A DNA stretch of 64,000 nucleotides from assembly GCA_019636565.1 (NCBI GenBank), contig JAHBXG010000018.1:1-64000 (forward strand). Direction: 5' to 3'. A program made the position numbers and the translations under genes. The DNA is from Phycisphaeraceae bacterium. GTDB taxonomy: Bacteria; Planctomycetota; Phycisphaerae; Phycisphaerales; UBA1924. Shown here piece by piece: positions 7,454-16,579 of this stretch (position 1 is its first letter; the number at the start of each line of letters is the position of its first letter). The notes beneath the pieces are model-generated. The model was not told the DNA's origin and ran no database searches. It saw only the letters and a program-made list of their open reading frames with translations.

Positions 7454-9511
7454 TCAGTTTGAGGCGGTGATCCCGGCGCGCAGGGCTTCGCCGTCACCTC
7501 TCACCTGCGACGCCTGAATCTGGGCACCGATCCGCTTGAGGCTGGTTGCCGTCAGTTTTTCGTACTTGCGCAGGTATTCCATCACGGCGATCACGAAGGT
7601 CGCGTGGCTCCACGTGAGGGGGCTGACGGAGATGGCTTCGCCGCTGTAGGGGTTGAACTGCTCGGCGAGAACGCCGGATTTCTCGGCTCGCTTCTCCGTC
7701 CATTCGAGTAAGGGGAGCGCCTGGTTCAATTCCTCGAGCGTTCGGGCGCGCTCGATCAGGTACTGCGCCTGCCAGAGCGTGCAGATGACCCACGGGTTGC
7801 CGGGGACCGCGTCGGTGTGATCGCGTTCGACCTGGTGGTAATAGTCGCGTTCGTAGCGGGCGCAGCCTCCGATGTCGGTCTTGACCCAGAGGCGGGACCA
7901 GAGTCCCTTCATTTCCTGTTCGACCATCTCGTCACCGACATCGAGCGCGCCGAAGGCGAAAAGTGCGTAGTTGGCGCTATCGCTTGTCATGTCGAGGCGG
8001 TAGGTCCCGTCGGCGAGCGGAACCGCCATGCGCGCGAACCGCTTTTTCTCGGGGTTCCAGAGGAATCGCTTGAGCGCGGCACGCATGCGGTCGGCGGCTT
8101 CGCGGTAGATCGCGGCGCGATCTTCATCGCCGAAATCGAGCGCGAACTGCGAGGCCGCGCTGAGCGCACCGATGGTCGCACTGACGGTAAAAGTGTGGAT
8201 GCCGCGGCGTTCTTCCCACAAATCCCAACTCTGCTGAGGCAGGCCGTTGGCGTCGCGGTACTTGAGCATCCAGTCAGCGGGGCGGACAACAAGAAGGTTG
8301 TAGAGGGGCTTGACGAATTCGACATCGCGAAAGGCGGCGAAGTGCTTGCGGAGCGCCCAGAGAACGAGCGCGGTCTCGTCCTGCTGCACCGGCAGGATTT
8401 TCTGCCCCTCGATCATCCACGGATGCCACGAACTGGCCAGTTCGCCGGTAGGCGTGTACTTGTGCAGGAAATAGCCGCTGTCTTCGATGGCGTCGCCGCA
8501 GAATCGGAAGAAATGACGCGAGAGTTCGGATTGGCCGCAGAGTGAAAGGGCGTAGGCGACGAGCGCTCCGTCGCGGGGCCAGCAATAGGAATAGTGATCG
8601 CCACCGAACTGGGTGATGTCGCTGTCGTTGGCCGCGATGATCGCGCCGCCGTTGTCGATTTGCGTTCGCAGAACCAATTGGCTGCGGAAAAACAGATCGC
8701 GCACTTTTTCCGGCACCGGCGAGAGATCGATCGGTTCTTTGCGACACCACAGCCGCCAGTACGCCTGCGTGCGGGATATGTGACGATCGGGGCCCTTTTC
8801 GTTCACCCGGCGATTGAGATCACGCACCTGGTCGTAACTGCGCCCGCAGGCGAGCCAACTGGAGACGTAGCTTTCGCCATTGGGTTCGATATCGAGATTG
8901 AAACCGATGGTCGCATCGACCGAGCCCTGGCTGATGGCGTTACGCCCGAGTTGGCCGTCTTCGGCATCGCGCCAGGTTCCTTCGGCACCGCCGAGGCGTT
9001 TGGTTCCGATGGCCCAGTTGTCGATGCCGCACTTGTTCTGATCGCAGGCGTTGAAAAGGAAATAGATGTCGTCCTTGTAGAGCACCAGGCTGCTGGTGGC
9101 GGGGTCGTAGTTTGCGGTATCGCCCAAGGGCGAGCCGCGGATGGACATATCCCAGTGGTAGAAGAGGCGGACATCGCGCCGGCGGCCGGTGAGGTTCTTG
9201 ACCACGGCGCGTCGGAGGTAGACGGGTTCGTGGAAATCGACGCAATCGTGACAGGTCAACTCAAGGCCGAGATCGTGGTTGACCAATTTGACGCAGGTGA
9301 CCAGTGTGTCTTTTTCGTAGCGGAGATCTCGGTGCCAGGAGGGGTCTTCGATCCAGGCGAATTTACCGTCGACCCAGACGCCGAAGCGCTGGACGTGCCC
9401 ATCGGTGTGGTTAAACCGGCCGACATTGGGGTAATAGAGATCGCGAACCCTGTAAAGGTAATCAAAGGTCACCAGCACGTCGCCGTTGCCGACAGGAATA
9501 TCGCGGGGCAT
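7454..9511 (-). CDS. Glycoside hydrolase family 15 glucoamylase-like enzyme
   Basis: 685 residues starting MPRDIPVGNGDVLVTFDYLY. The N-terminal third is a beta-sandwich (VRDLYYPNVG, GVWVDGKFAWI). The C-terminal (alpha/alpha)6 barrel has the GH15 signatures HYSYCWPRDGALVAYAL, QQDETALVLWALRKH, SWDLWEERRGIHTFT (containing the likely general-acid Glu) and NPYSGEAISVSPLTWSHA (likely general-base Glu). Family members release glucose from alpha-1,4-glucan ends, or cleave trehalose or dextran. There is no signal peptide, so it is cytoplasmic and could degrade the storage glucan made by the operon at 33878-52393. The gene is not part of that operon. Confidence 0.92.
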   Translation of the reverse strand: MPRDIPVGNGDVLVTFDYLYRVRDLYYPNVGRFNHTDGHVQRFGVWVDGKFAWIEDPSWHRDLRYEKDTLVTCVKLVNHDLGLELTCHDCVDFHEPVYLRRAVVKNLTGRRRDVRLFYHWDMSIRGSPLGDTANYDPATSSLVLYKDDIYFLFNACDQNKCGIDNWAIGTKRLGGAEGTWRDAEDGQLGRNAISQGSVDATIGFNLDIEPNGESYVSSWLACGRSYDQVRDLNRRVNEKGPDRHISRTQAYWRLWCRKEPIDLSPVPEKVRDLFFRSQLVLRTQIDNGGAIIAANDSDITQFGGDHYSYCWPRDGALVAYALSLCGQSELSRHFFRFCGDAIEDSGYFLHKYTPTGELASSWHPWMIEGQKILPVQQDETALVLWALRKHFAAFRDVEFVKPLYNLLVVRPADWMLKYRDANGLPQQSWDLWEERRGIHTFTVSATIGALSAASQFALDFGDEDRAAIYREAADRMRAALKRFLWNPEKKRFARMAVPLADGTYRLDMTSDSANYALFAFGALDVGDEMVEQEMKGLWSRLWVKTDIGGCARYERDYYHQVERDHTDAVPGNPWVICTLWQAQYLIERARTLEELNQALPLLEWTEKRAEKSGVLAEQFNPYSGEAISVSPLTWSHATFVIAVMEYLRKYEKLTATSLKRIGAQIQASQVRGDGEALRAGITASN

Positions 9512-9540
9512 TGGGGGCGCCTGTTCAAGGAACGAAATCC

Positions 9541-9558
9541 CCGGGCTTGCACGCCCGG
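9541..9558. other. GC hairpin upstream of the glucoamylase gene
   Basis: CCGGGC and GCCCGG pair around TTGCAC. It lies in the 183-base gap between the FliN-like gene and the glucoamylase start, both on the minus strand. It could attenuate or end the upstream transcript, but no T run follows; it may simply be an interspersed palindrome. Confidence 0.3.
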
Positions 9559-9694
9559 TCCCGACACCATCGTTGCATCGAGCCGAGGGGGGCGCCTGTT
9601 GAGGGGTGGCGGCAGTTCCGGGACGCGCCGCGCACTTTCCGCGGAGGCCTCAGAGTCGCTCGCGCAGATACCGCGCGGACAAGCCGGGACGTCT

Positions 9695-10033
9695 TCACGC
9701 CGCGATGGCCGCCTGCTCGGGGAGCACATCCACCGATTGGGTCACGGTGATGGTCATGCCGCCCATCGCGGCGACCCGCTCTTTCACCTCGCCGATGAAT
9801 GTGATCCTCAGTCCAAAGTTCTCCCCCACTTTGACTGCGACACCCCGCCCGACCCGCTTGTTGTTCACGAGAAGGTCCAGTTCGGCATCGGCGGCCTTCG
9901 GAAGCTCGATAATCGCGCCGGGGACCAAAGCGACAACTTCCTCAACGCTCAGAGGACGCTCGCCCAGTCGGACGACCAGGGGGACTTCCAGGCCGAGGAT
10001 CTGCCTGAGATTGTTGGGGGATTGGTTGCTCAT
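9695..10033 (-). CDS. fliN: FliN/SpoA-domain protein (flagellar motor switch-like)
   Basis: 112 residues from the ATG at 10033, preceded by GAGGA. Nearly the whole protein is a SpoA (surface presentation of antigens) domain: LRQILGLEVPLVVRLGERPL, VVALVPGAIIELPKAADAEL, LLVNNKRVGRGVAVKVGENF and LRITFIGEVKERVAAM. FliN sits in the C-ring of the flagellum and in related type III secretion sorting platforms. It is shorter than many FliN proteins but complete for the domain. No other flagellar gene is nearby, so it may be either a dispersed flagellar gene or a stand-alone SpoA protein. Confidence 0.82.
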   Translation of the reverse strand: MSNQSPNNLRQILGLEVPLVVRLGERPLSVEEVVALVPGAIIELPKAADAELDLLVNNKRVGRGVAVKVGENFGLRITFIGEVKERVAAMGGMTITVTQSVDVLPEQAAIAA

Positions 10034-10116
10034 GAATCCTCGCGCATGGCGCATCATCGGCCGGAAGCGTTCGCGCGATAACCGGGAACGCAAGAGCCGT
10101 GCCTGAACGCGAGGGG

Positions 10117-11844
10117 CTATTGGGATGCCTGCATATTGCCCGTCCTGCAGTAGCACGAAACCGTGAGCGGAATATCCGACCGGGCCCAGGCTTTCTTCGC
10201 CGCGGCAAGCGTTTTGGCGTGCTGGTCTGCCCGGCCGGTTCGCTCGTAGCACTCTGCCAGACCGAGCAGAGCCCAACCGTTTCCGGGATTGTGCTCGAGA
10301 TCGGCGACGTACACCTCTTCCGCCTCGGCCACGTCCCCTTGCTCGAGCAGCAAAGCGCCCAGGGCGTGGCGGGGTGGTTGCATCCACCCCCATGGCTCGT
10401 CGTAGCTGAGAGCGTCGTTCGCTTTGACGGCCTCACGCAGCAGCGTGAACGCTCGCTGTGAATTCTCCGCGCGGTACTCGATCTCGCCCTCCAGCATGAG
10501 GCGGCCGATGGACATGACTGCGGTTGCTTGATTGTTTCCGATGTAGGCATCCGACGGGATGGAACCAAACGCCGCGAGGAATGCCTCTTGTTCCTGCCTT
10601 GCCTTCTTCACGTCGCCGAGTGCAGCGTGGGCGATTCCGCGCGCGTAGTGATGGGTGGCCGTGGTGATCGGCCGGTCGGGGCCCGGCGCGGGCTCAGCAA
10701 GGATTTCATCCCACATCCCGAAACGGATCATCGCGTGGTACGGGGCGCCGAGGAATCCCTCCAGCATCAGCGGGTACTGATCCACGACTTGCGCGGGCAT
10801 CGATTCGACGACGTCACGCGAAGCCTCGATGGCGACGGCCCGTTGCCCGTCGAACATCGCGGCGTATTGGAGGAAGTGATAGTTGTGCGCGCGGTACAGC
10901 GCAAAGAAGCCGCCCGCGCCGACAAACCGAGTCCGTTCACGGTCCGAGGCGATCGCCTTTTGATTCGCCTTGACCGCGTTGTCGTAGCGGCCGCAGCGGA
11001 TGTCGATGTGCGACGGCATATGAACCAGATGGGGCGCACCCGGCGCGTGGTCGCGGAGCAGGTCTGCCGCGGCATCGGCTTTTTCCGGGGTCTGGGATGC
11101 TTCCATCGTGTGGATGTACTCGTGACATGCGCCCAGGTGTGATGGATTCTCGCGCAGGATCGTTTCGAGCACGCCAACCAGTTCGACGGTGACAGGGCTT
11201 GGCGAGCCGTCCGGAGACCAGAGCTTCCAGGCATACAGATCCATCAGGCTTTCGGCGAAGATCGCGCCGACGTCGACATCCGATGGGTACTTGCGCCAGA
11301 CGTCGCGCATGGCGGCGGCGTATTGCTCGTCGAGCTTCTGCCGGTCTTCGGGAGGCGGAAACTGGAATCGCTTTTCCATGGCTGCGATCAGGTCACGCTC
11401 GACTGGTGTGCAGCCCGATTGCCTCTCGGCGGCTTTCGCTATGGAATCCGAGGCGGTCTTGGACCGCTGCTCGTCCATCATGGTGTTGTTGTAGTTTGGC
11501 CCTGCGGAAAAGGCGATTCCCCAATACGCCATGGCGCAATCGGGATCGTGTTCGAGTGCGCGCCGGAACGCGATCTCGGCCTGCTCGTGATCGAACGCAA
11601 AGCAGAGGAACATGCCCCGGTCGAACCACTCCTGCGCATCGGAGGACTTGGTCGTCACGGCCCGGTGGTAGCCGCCTCGGGCGGCTGCATCAGCGGGGGC
11701 AACACCCTGAGGTTCATCGACCTTGCCGGAGAGGCCCTGCTTGGTTGAGGTCGCGCAACCGGGCAAAACAAGTCCCATGACAAGACCTGTAATGGCGAAT
11801 ACGGCTGCGCCGCGCATCATCAATCGGTGGACCAGACCCTGCAT
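10117..11844 (-). CDS. TPR-repeat lipoprotein
   Basis: 575 residues. The start at 11844 (MQGLVHRL) is preferred over an ATG five codons upstream because AAAGGAGATTCC falls between the two, placing a strong ribosome binding site directly before the inner ATG. A lipobox (LVLPGC, Cys30) follows a hydrophobic segment. The rest is a TPR-like superhelix: EWFDRGMFLCFAFDHEQAEIAFRRALEHDP, later LLEQGDVAEAEEVYVADLEHNP and WALLGLAECYERTGR. The middle has conserved aromatic and His patches (HEYIHTMEAS, HLVHMPSHID), known from planctomycete and Bacteroidetes TPR proteins of unknown role. It is probably periplasmic and membrane-anchored. Confidence 0.85.
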   Translation of the reverse strand: MQGLVHRLMMRGAAVFAITGLVMGLVLPGCATSTKQGLSGKVDEPQGVAPADAAARGGYHRAVTTKSSDAQEWFDRGMFLCFAFDHEQAEIAFRRALEHDPDCAMAYWGIAFSAGPNYNNTMMDEQRSKTASDSIAKAAERQSGCTPVERDLIAAMEKRFQFPPPEDRQKLDEQYAAAMRDVWRKYPSDVDVGAIFAESLMDLYAWKLWSPDGSPSPVTVELVGVLETILRENPSHLGACHEYIHTMEASQTPEKADAAADLLRDHAPGAPHLVHMPSHIDIRCGRYDNAVKANQKAIASDRERTRFVGAGGFFALYRAHNYHFLQYAAMFDGQRAVAIEASRDVVESMPAQVVDQYPLMLEGFLGAPYHAMIRFGMWDEILAEPAPGPDRPITTATHHYARGIAHAALGDVKKARQEQEAFLAAFGSIPSDAYIGNNQATAVMSIGRLMLEGEIEYRAENSQRAFTLLREAVKANDALSYDEPWGWMQPPRHALGALLLEQGDVAEAEEVYVADLEHNPGNGWALLGLAECYERTGRADQHAKTLAAAKKAWARSDIPLTVSCYCRTGNMQASQ

Positions 11845-12123
11845 GGAATCTCCTTTCACCGCCCGCCGAATCGGAGCGAAATTGAAATCCTTCTGAATGC
11901 GGCTGATCTCCGATGGCCTGTGTGATCAATCCGCTGGACGGAAGGATGCACCGCTCTCGCAGGGTGGTCAAGTTGACTTGAAGTCAACTTCCGCCCGGAT
12001 CCGACCGTATGGCCTCTCACGCTGCAAAGTACCTGGTTGAGGATCCATCTCTTCAGGATTCGGCCCGCCTTTTCGGAGAGGTATTCACCTCTTCAAAATG
12101 GACGGGTGGCAAGCACGAGCTCG

Positions 12124-14139
12124 CTATGAGCTCGACACAACCGCTTCCGCGAGCGATGTGATCGGCGTGATGCGAATTGCGAAAAGCGGCACGCCTAGTT
12201 CGCGGGTTTCTGCTGTAGAGTGTTTCAAAGGATCGCAACGAAGCATGATGCACTGGTAGCCCCCCGCCTCGAACATTTCCGGCTGCACCTCAAAGGAAAC
12301 GACGTGCACGGAAGTTTCGCGCAGCGCCACGGCGTGTGAGTTGAAATGGACGGTGAGCGATTTCTGCAGGTCATCGCGCCACGCACGCACTCCTCCAAAA
12401 TCAAGGGCGATTTCAATATGTCCCGGTTCACGGCTCAACCGGATGAACGCCTCGGCCCGGGACCAGCGAAAGCGTCGCCCTTTCCAGGCTTCCAGCAGAT
12501 GGAAGCCGGTCATGCGGTGTGGATGAATCGATTCCATTTGCTCGGGCAACACAGCGCGTTCGGCGAGCGATGCGATCGGCGTGAGGCGCACTGCGAAGAG
12601 CGGCACACCCAGTTCACGGGTTTCTGCTGCAGCATGCTTCAATGGTTCGCAACGAAGGATGATCCGCTGGTAGACCGCCGCCTCGAACATTTCCGGCCGC
12701 ACCTCAAAGAAAACGGCATGCTCGGAAGATTCGCGCAGAGTCACGGCATGTGTGTTGAAGTGGACGGTGAGCGATTTCTGCAGATCGTCGCGCCACGCAC
12801 GAACGCCCCCGAAATCAAGCACTACTTCAACGTGTCCCGGATCACGGCGCAACCGGATAATCGCCTCGGCCCGGGACCAGCGAAAGTTTCGCCCGTTCCA
12901 GGCTTCCAGCAGATGGAAGCCGGTCGTGTCGTGTGGATGAATCGATTCCATTTCCTCGGGCAACGCGGCGCGGAGGCGACGCAGGCGATTCCACAGGATT
13001 GGTCGGCGAGTGCGCCAGAGGTACCTCGCGTGATCCTGCAGGTACTGGTGCAGGGGCCGTTCGAGGTTATTGATGTGCCGGAGAAAGTTTGGTAGATCAC
13101 CCGCGAAACGGCGAAGCCCGGCCCTTCGCTTCAGGCGCCAGTAGAAACAGAGATTCAGGGGCAGCCGCTGCACAAGAGTGGAATCGGGAGGAAGCGGCCT
13201 TTGAGCGAGCCGGTATTCGAGGCGCTCGAAGAGGGTGACATGCCGGCGCCGGAGATCATTTACGACCTCCGGCGGCACCACGGGTCCGATGTTGTTTTCC
13301 AGCCACTCCAGCGAGAGCCGCGCGGGCAATGTGAGTTGCCGATGGACGGCCTGCCGGCAGAACCGGTCCCAATCGAGCACCGGACCGGCGGCGTGAATGA
13401 TCTTCCAGGCATCGGCCAGCCAGCGCAATGGCGGCACGGAATTGAAGCGTGGGCCGTGTTCGCAAGTATGAAGAAGCTGATCGGCGGGCCCAAGTACGAA
13501 CGTATCGACACCTTCCCAACGGAGCGGCACGCGGGCATTCCAGAAGTCGGAATCCGCCCCGGCCCGGCAGTCGGCGTGCATCACATGCCAGTGCAGATCG
13601 AGATTGCCCTCTTTCGGATGGCGAAAGTGACAGGCGTGCAACGAATCCACCAGCGCCTCGCGATTCAGAAACTCCGACTTCCAGCCACGTGCGAGCAGCA
13701 AGTCCATCGCGTGCTTGGCGCGTTTGTGCGGGACGAAGAGATCGAAGTCATCCATCGGGCGCGTGCCCGCATCGCCGTAGACTGTCGGAATCAGCGCCGC
13801 GCCCTTGAGCAGCATCGTCGGAATGCCCTCTCGAGACAGAGACTCGATCAGCGCCGGCTTGCCCGCAAGCAGCATCTGGGTTCGTACCCAGCCTTTTCGG
13901 TAGATCCCCTTCAGTCGGGGCAACACCGGATCATCGCACGCCCAGCCGGAAACCCGCCGAAAGACCAAGCCGAGAAGGCGAAAAGAGCCTCCATCCGTGC
14001 GCTCGAAATCAACCGTTGCCCGCCATCGCTTCCAAGCCGCACGAGCCGCATCTTCGGGCTGAAGACATACCCGCAGAAGTTCCGATTGGCCCGCGTCGGG
14101 CCAGCAACCGCCAGGGAATCTCGCGGCGCGAGTCCTCAC
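12124..14139 (-). CDS. Nucleotidyltransferase-family (NTP_transf_5-like) protein with duplicated C-terminal module
   Basis: 671 residues, starting at a GTG that overlaps the preceding glycosyltransferase stop (GTGA). Residues ~85-330 match the nucleotidyltransferase-5 family often found beside lasso-peptide and PqqD/HprK genes: LLKGAALIPTVYGDAGTRPM then DDFDLFVP (residues 129-136, probable metal-binding acids), followed by HWHVMHA and DQLLHTCEHG. From residue 393 the protein ends in two tandem copies (393-530 and 531-668) of one ~138-residue module, near 80% identical, with no counterpart in minimal family members. Each copy ends in TRELGVPLFA-R-TPI, resembling beta-sandwich accessory domains fused to glycosyltransferases. 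It is the last gene of the five-gene operon. Biochemical role unknown. Confidence 0.78.
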   Translation of the reverse strand: MRTRAARFPGGCWPDAGQSELLRVCLQPEDAARAAWKRWRATVDFERTDGGSFRLLGLVFRRVSGWACDDPVLPRLKGIYRKGWVRTQMLLAGKPALIESLSREGIPTMLLKGAALIPTVYGDAGTRPMDDFDLFVPHKRAKHAMDLLLARGWKSEFLNREALVDSLHACHFRHPKEGNLDLHWHVMHADCRAGADSDFWNARVPLRWEGVDTFVLGPADQLLHTCEHGPRFNSVPPLRWLADAWKIIHAAGPVLDWDRFCRQAVHRQLTLPARLSLEWLENNIGPVVPPEVVNDLRRRHVTLFERLEYRLAQRPLPPDSTLVQRLPLNLCFYWRLKRRAGLRRFAGDLPNFLRHINNLERPLHQYLQDHARYLWRTRRPILWNRLRRLRAALPEEMESIHPHDTTGFHLLEAWNGRNFRWSRAEAIIRLRRDPGHVEVVLDFGGVRAWRDDLQKSLTVHFNTHAVTLRESSEHAVFFEVRPEMFEAAVYQRIILRCEPLKHAAAETRELGVPLFAVRLTPIASLAERAVLPEQMESIHPHRMTGFHLLEAWKGRRFRWSRAEAFIRLSREPGHIEIALDFGGVRAWRDDLQKSLTVHFNSHAVALRETSVHVVSFEVQPEMFEAGGYQCIMLRCDPLKHSTAETRELGVPLFAIRITPITSLAEAVVSSS
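12136..12963 (-). repeat. Tandem intragenic duplication (two ~414-base copies)
   Basis: Copy 1 spans 12550-12963 and copy 2 spans 12136-12549. Both encode the module beginning LPE-MESIHPH and GFHLLEAW and containing the identical block DFGGVRAWRDDLQKSLTVHF. The copies abut without a linker and keep frame, so the duplication probably arose by unequal recombination and is recent relative to the rest of the gene. Confidence 0.92.
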
Positions 14140-14822
14140 CCCGAGCCTCCTGATGCGCGGCGCCGTGCCAGCGATTCACGCAGCAAGCCGACATAGCACT
14201 TCTGCACTTCCTCCTGGCAGCGGATGGTCAGATTCTGACCGTGAATCCGGCGGCGGAGGACCACAAACTCGATAGTGGCCATGCGGAGCATTGCCTCCTG
14301 CGCCCGCAGGAACCAGCCCAGGAAATCGACGGGTCGATTCTCGTCAAACATCCCCGCCCGGCGGAACGACTCGGTTCTGATCAACATCGCCCCGCACAGC
14401 TTTCCGGCACTTGCCGGATTCGGGATGAGATACTTTTGCTTCACATCGTTCGGACAGTCCTCACTGATGAAGTGCTCCACGCCGCCGAACACCGCGTCGA
14501 GTTTCGGATCGCCGAGCAACGGTGGAAGCAGGTACTCCAAAGCTCGGGGGAGCCAAACATCATCGGCATCGAGAAACGCCAACAGGTCGCCATTCGCCGA
14601 CCGTACCCCGTGATTCCGAGCCGCGCCAACGCCCGCATGATGGGTATCGAGCAGTCGCACTTCCGCGAACGAAGCGGCGACTTGCGCCGAGCGATCGGTC
14701 GAGCCATCATTCACCACGATCACTTCGGACGGGAGCAGTGTCTGGGCGCGGATGCTGCGAAGAGCCTCCGCGAGGTATCGCTCGCCATTGAACACCGGCG
14801 TGATGACGCTTATGGAGCTCAT
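14136..14822 (-). CDS. Family 2 glycosyltransferase
   Basis: 228 residues with a GT-A fold: SVITPVFNGERYLAEALRSI, VIVVNDGSTDRSAQVA, and the metal-binding DxD region LLAFLDADDVWLP. It transfers a sugar from a nucleotide-sugar to an unknown acceptor, probably at the cytoplasmic face of the membrane. There are no membrane segments. Its start overlaps the end of the sister glycosyltransferase (ATGA) and its stop overlaps the nucleotidyltransferase start (GTGA), so the three are translationally coupled. The C-terminal part (LIRTESFRRAGMFDENRPVDFLGWF) matches that of the neighbouring paralogue. Confidence 0.92.
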   Translation of the reverse strand: MSSISVITPVFNGERYLAEALRSIRAQTLLPSEVIVVNDGSTDRSAQVAASFAEVRLLDTHHAGVGAARNHGVRSANGDLLAFLDADDVWLPRALEYLLPPLLGDPKLDAVFGGVEHFISEDCPNDVKQKYLIPNPASAGKLCGAMLIRTESFRRAGMFDENRPVDFLGWFLRAQEAMLRMATIEFVVLRRRIHGQNLTIRCQEEVQKCYVGLLRESLARRRASGGSG

Positions 14823-15511
14823 GGGCTGGAAGCCGCGTCACGCCGTTGCCGAACGATCTGTAGCAACGTTTGCGCCACGGTATTCTGGGCCCCTTTCAGG
14901 TGATGCGTCGTGTTCGTCCCGTGCACCCGTTTGTGCAGAATAATTTCCTGCACGCTGCCCATCAAGACTCCGGCGTCACGCGTGCGGGCAATCCATTCGA
15001 AGTCTTCCGCGAAACGCAGCGATTCGTTGAACAGTCCGACGCGCGAAAACACCTCTCGCCGGACCAGCAGGATGCTCGACATGAAGCACCCGGCGCCTTC
15101 CACCAGGTGCTGCGGATTGAGCCATCGAGGACAGGCCGTGCCCGGCTCCAGAAACGGAAGGTGGTTTCCGGCCACGATTTCCAGTTCAGGTCGGGCTGCC
15201 GCCAGCGCGAGCTGCCGTTCCAGCTTGTGGGGCAGCCAGAGATCATCGGCGTCGAGGAATCCGATCCAATCTCCCGAGGCTCGAGCCACGGCGACATTCC
15301 GCGCGGCCGACGCTCCGGCGTTGGGTTGCTGGATCAGCGTCACCCCCGGTTCATCCTGCACCAGTTGCACCGTGCGATCCGTGGAACCGTCATCGACGAC
15401 GATGATTTCGAGCGGAGCCACCGTTTGCTTTCGTGCGCTGTCAATCGCGTCGCAAATGAACGCTTCGCCATTGAAGACTGCCACGATCACGCTGACCGAC
15501 GCCGAATTCAT
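14819..15511 (-). CDS. Family 2 glycosyltransferase (paralogue of its neighbour)
   Basis: 230 residues, GT-A fold: SVIVAVFNGEAFICDAIDSA, IIVVDDGSTDRTVQLV, WIGFLDADDLWLPHKLE, and the acceptor-side segment VRREVFSRVGLFNESLRFAEDFEW, where the ED-W motif commonly supplies the catalytic base. It shares layout and sequence with the enzyme at 14136-14822, so the pair probably arose by duplication and then specialised for different acceptors or sugars. The ATG overlaps the HprK-like gene's stop (ATGA). Confidence 0.92.
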   Translation of the reverse strand: MNSASVSVIVAVFNGEAFICDAIDSARKQTVAPLEIIVVDDGSTDRTVQLVQDEPGVTLIQQPNAGASAARNVAVARASGDWIGFLDADDLWLPHKLERQLALAAARPELEIVAGNHLPFLEPGTACPRWLNPQHLVEGAGCFMSSILLVRREVFSRVGLFNESLRFAEDFEWIARTRDAGVLMGSVQEIILHKRVHGTNTTHHLKGAQNTVAQTLLQIVRQRRDAASSP

Positions 15512-16578
15512 GAGAGCACGCTCTTCATCGCACCGACAATGGCGGCGCGATCGTCATTCAAGAAAAGCCGATAGGCCGGAACCGTCCTGGCCAATTCCGC
15601 GTGAAAAGCAAGATCGCGATGGTCCGCATCCGCCAATTGCATCATCGTACTCGGCGAGAGTGAAGCGAGCGCCTGCCCCGGGGTCACCGGTTCCAATCCG
15701 GCTGCGCGATCGGCCGCAATCTTCGGCAACAGGATCGCGCGGAGCGGCAGATGCTGAGGCAGCTGCGCGCTGTGCGTTCCGCCCAGAAAAAGAACCGCTT
15801 TCTCATCCGGCGTGCGATGCGGATTGCCGAGACGCATGTCCAGACCATCCAGCCGCGGCAGAGCATCGTTACAGACCTTGGCGGAGCAGTAGCAAGCGTG
15901 AAGGGTGGGGCGCCCCTCCACTATTTCGCCAAGGCAGCAGTCATCTCCGAGATAGAGCATGCCCGCCTCCAAACCGACGAGCGAAGTTGTCGACTTGCCG
16001 GAACCGCCCTTTCCAACCAGCAGTGCCCCCCCGCTCTCGCACCCGATGGCCGCCGCGTGCAGAACAAAAACGTTTCTTCGTGCCAGCCAGGCGTGCAGCA
16101 TGTTTCGCAGCGGACAGGCACTTTCCCAGTATGCAACTCGCCCGGCCTCCCTCGCGCAATACCAGCCACGACTCGCTGCCAGGTCGATCAGGCTGAGGCT
16201 TCCCAAGCCGGGCAACACAACCAAGCGGAGATCGGGATGCTGCATTCCCTCCACCCGCCCGCGCGGAAAATATCGGGCTTGTTCCCACGCTGGCGGCAGA
16301 GGAGGCGGCACTTCATCACGCCCTTCCCACAATGCGACTTCCAGTTCGACTGGCCCGGGTCCAGTGCGAACATGTTCCAGGGCCGGAGTGAGCTGCGCCG
16401 CCAGCGCATCGGAGGCGAAAGTGAGTTTCACGCGCCGTCTTGCGATAGAGAAAAACTGCTCGTGCCGAGTTCCCGTCTTGCGGGTGGCGCGATGGAAGGC
16501 ATCGTCAAATTCCGCGGCGCACGATTTCAACGTGGCACCGGCGTTTTCGATCTCCCACGATGGAACCGTGCTCTCCAT
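15508..16578 (-). CDS. HprK-related kinase
   Basis: 356 residues. The C-terminal half has an HPr-kinase-like P-loop: FVLHAAAIG, then GKGGSGKST (residues ~189-197) and LYLGDDCC (~208-215). The N-terminal half is unrelated to true HPrK. Kinases of this group sit beside PqqD-like proteins and, in some lasso-peptide clusters, phosphorylate the precursor's C-terminal serine. No lasso cyclase or protease is present here, so that substrate cannot be assumed. The start lies one base after the PqqD-like stop, and the stop overlaps the following glycosyltransferase. Confidence 0.85.
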   Translation of the reverse strand: MESTVPSWEIENAGATLKSCAAEFDDAFHRATRKTGTRHEQFFSIARRRVKLTFASDALAAQLTPALEHVRTGPGPVELEVALWEGRDEVPPPLPPAWEQARYFPRGRVEGMQHPDLRLVVLPGLGSLSLIDLAASRGWYCAREAGRVAYWESACPLRNMLHAWLARRNVFVLHAAAIGCESGGALLVGKGGSGKSTTSLVGLEAGMLYLGDDCCLGEIVEGRPTLHACYCSAKVCNDALPRLDGLDMRLGNPHRTPDEKAVLFLGGTHSAQLPQHLPLRAILLPKIAADRAAGLEPVTPGQALASLSPSTMMQLADADHRDLAFHAELARTVPAYRLFLNDDRAAIVGAMKSVLS

Positions 16579-16579
16579 A

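Noticed and set aside
8594..10081. 495-codon plus-strand frame
   Set aside because: It is antisense to the GH15 and FliN-like genes, has no recognisable motifs and reflects GC-rich codon bias.
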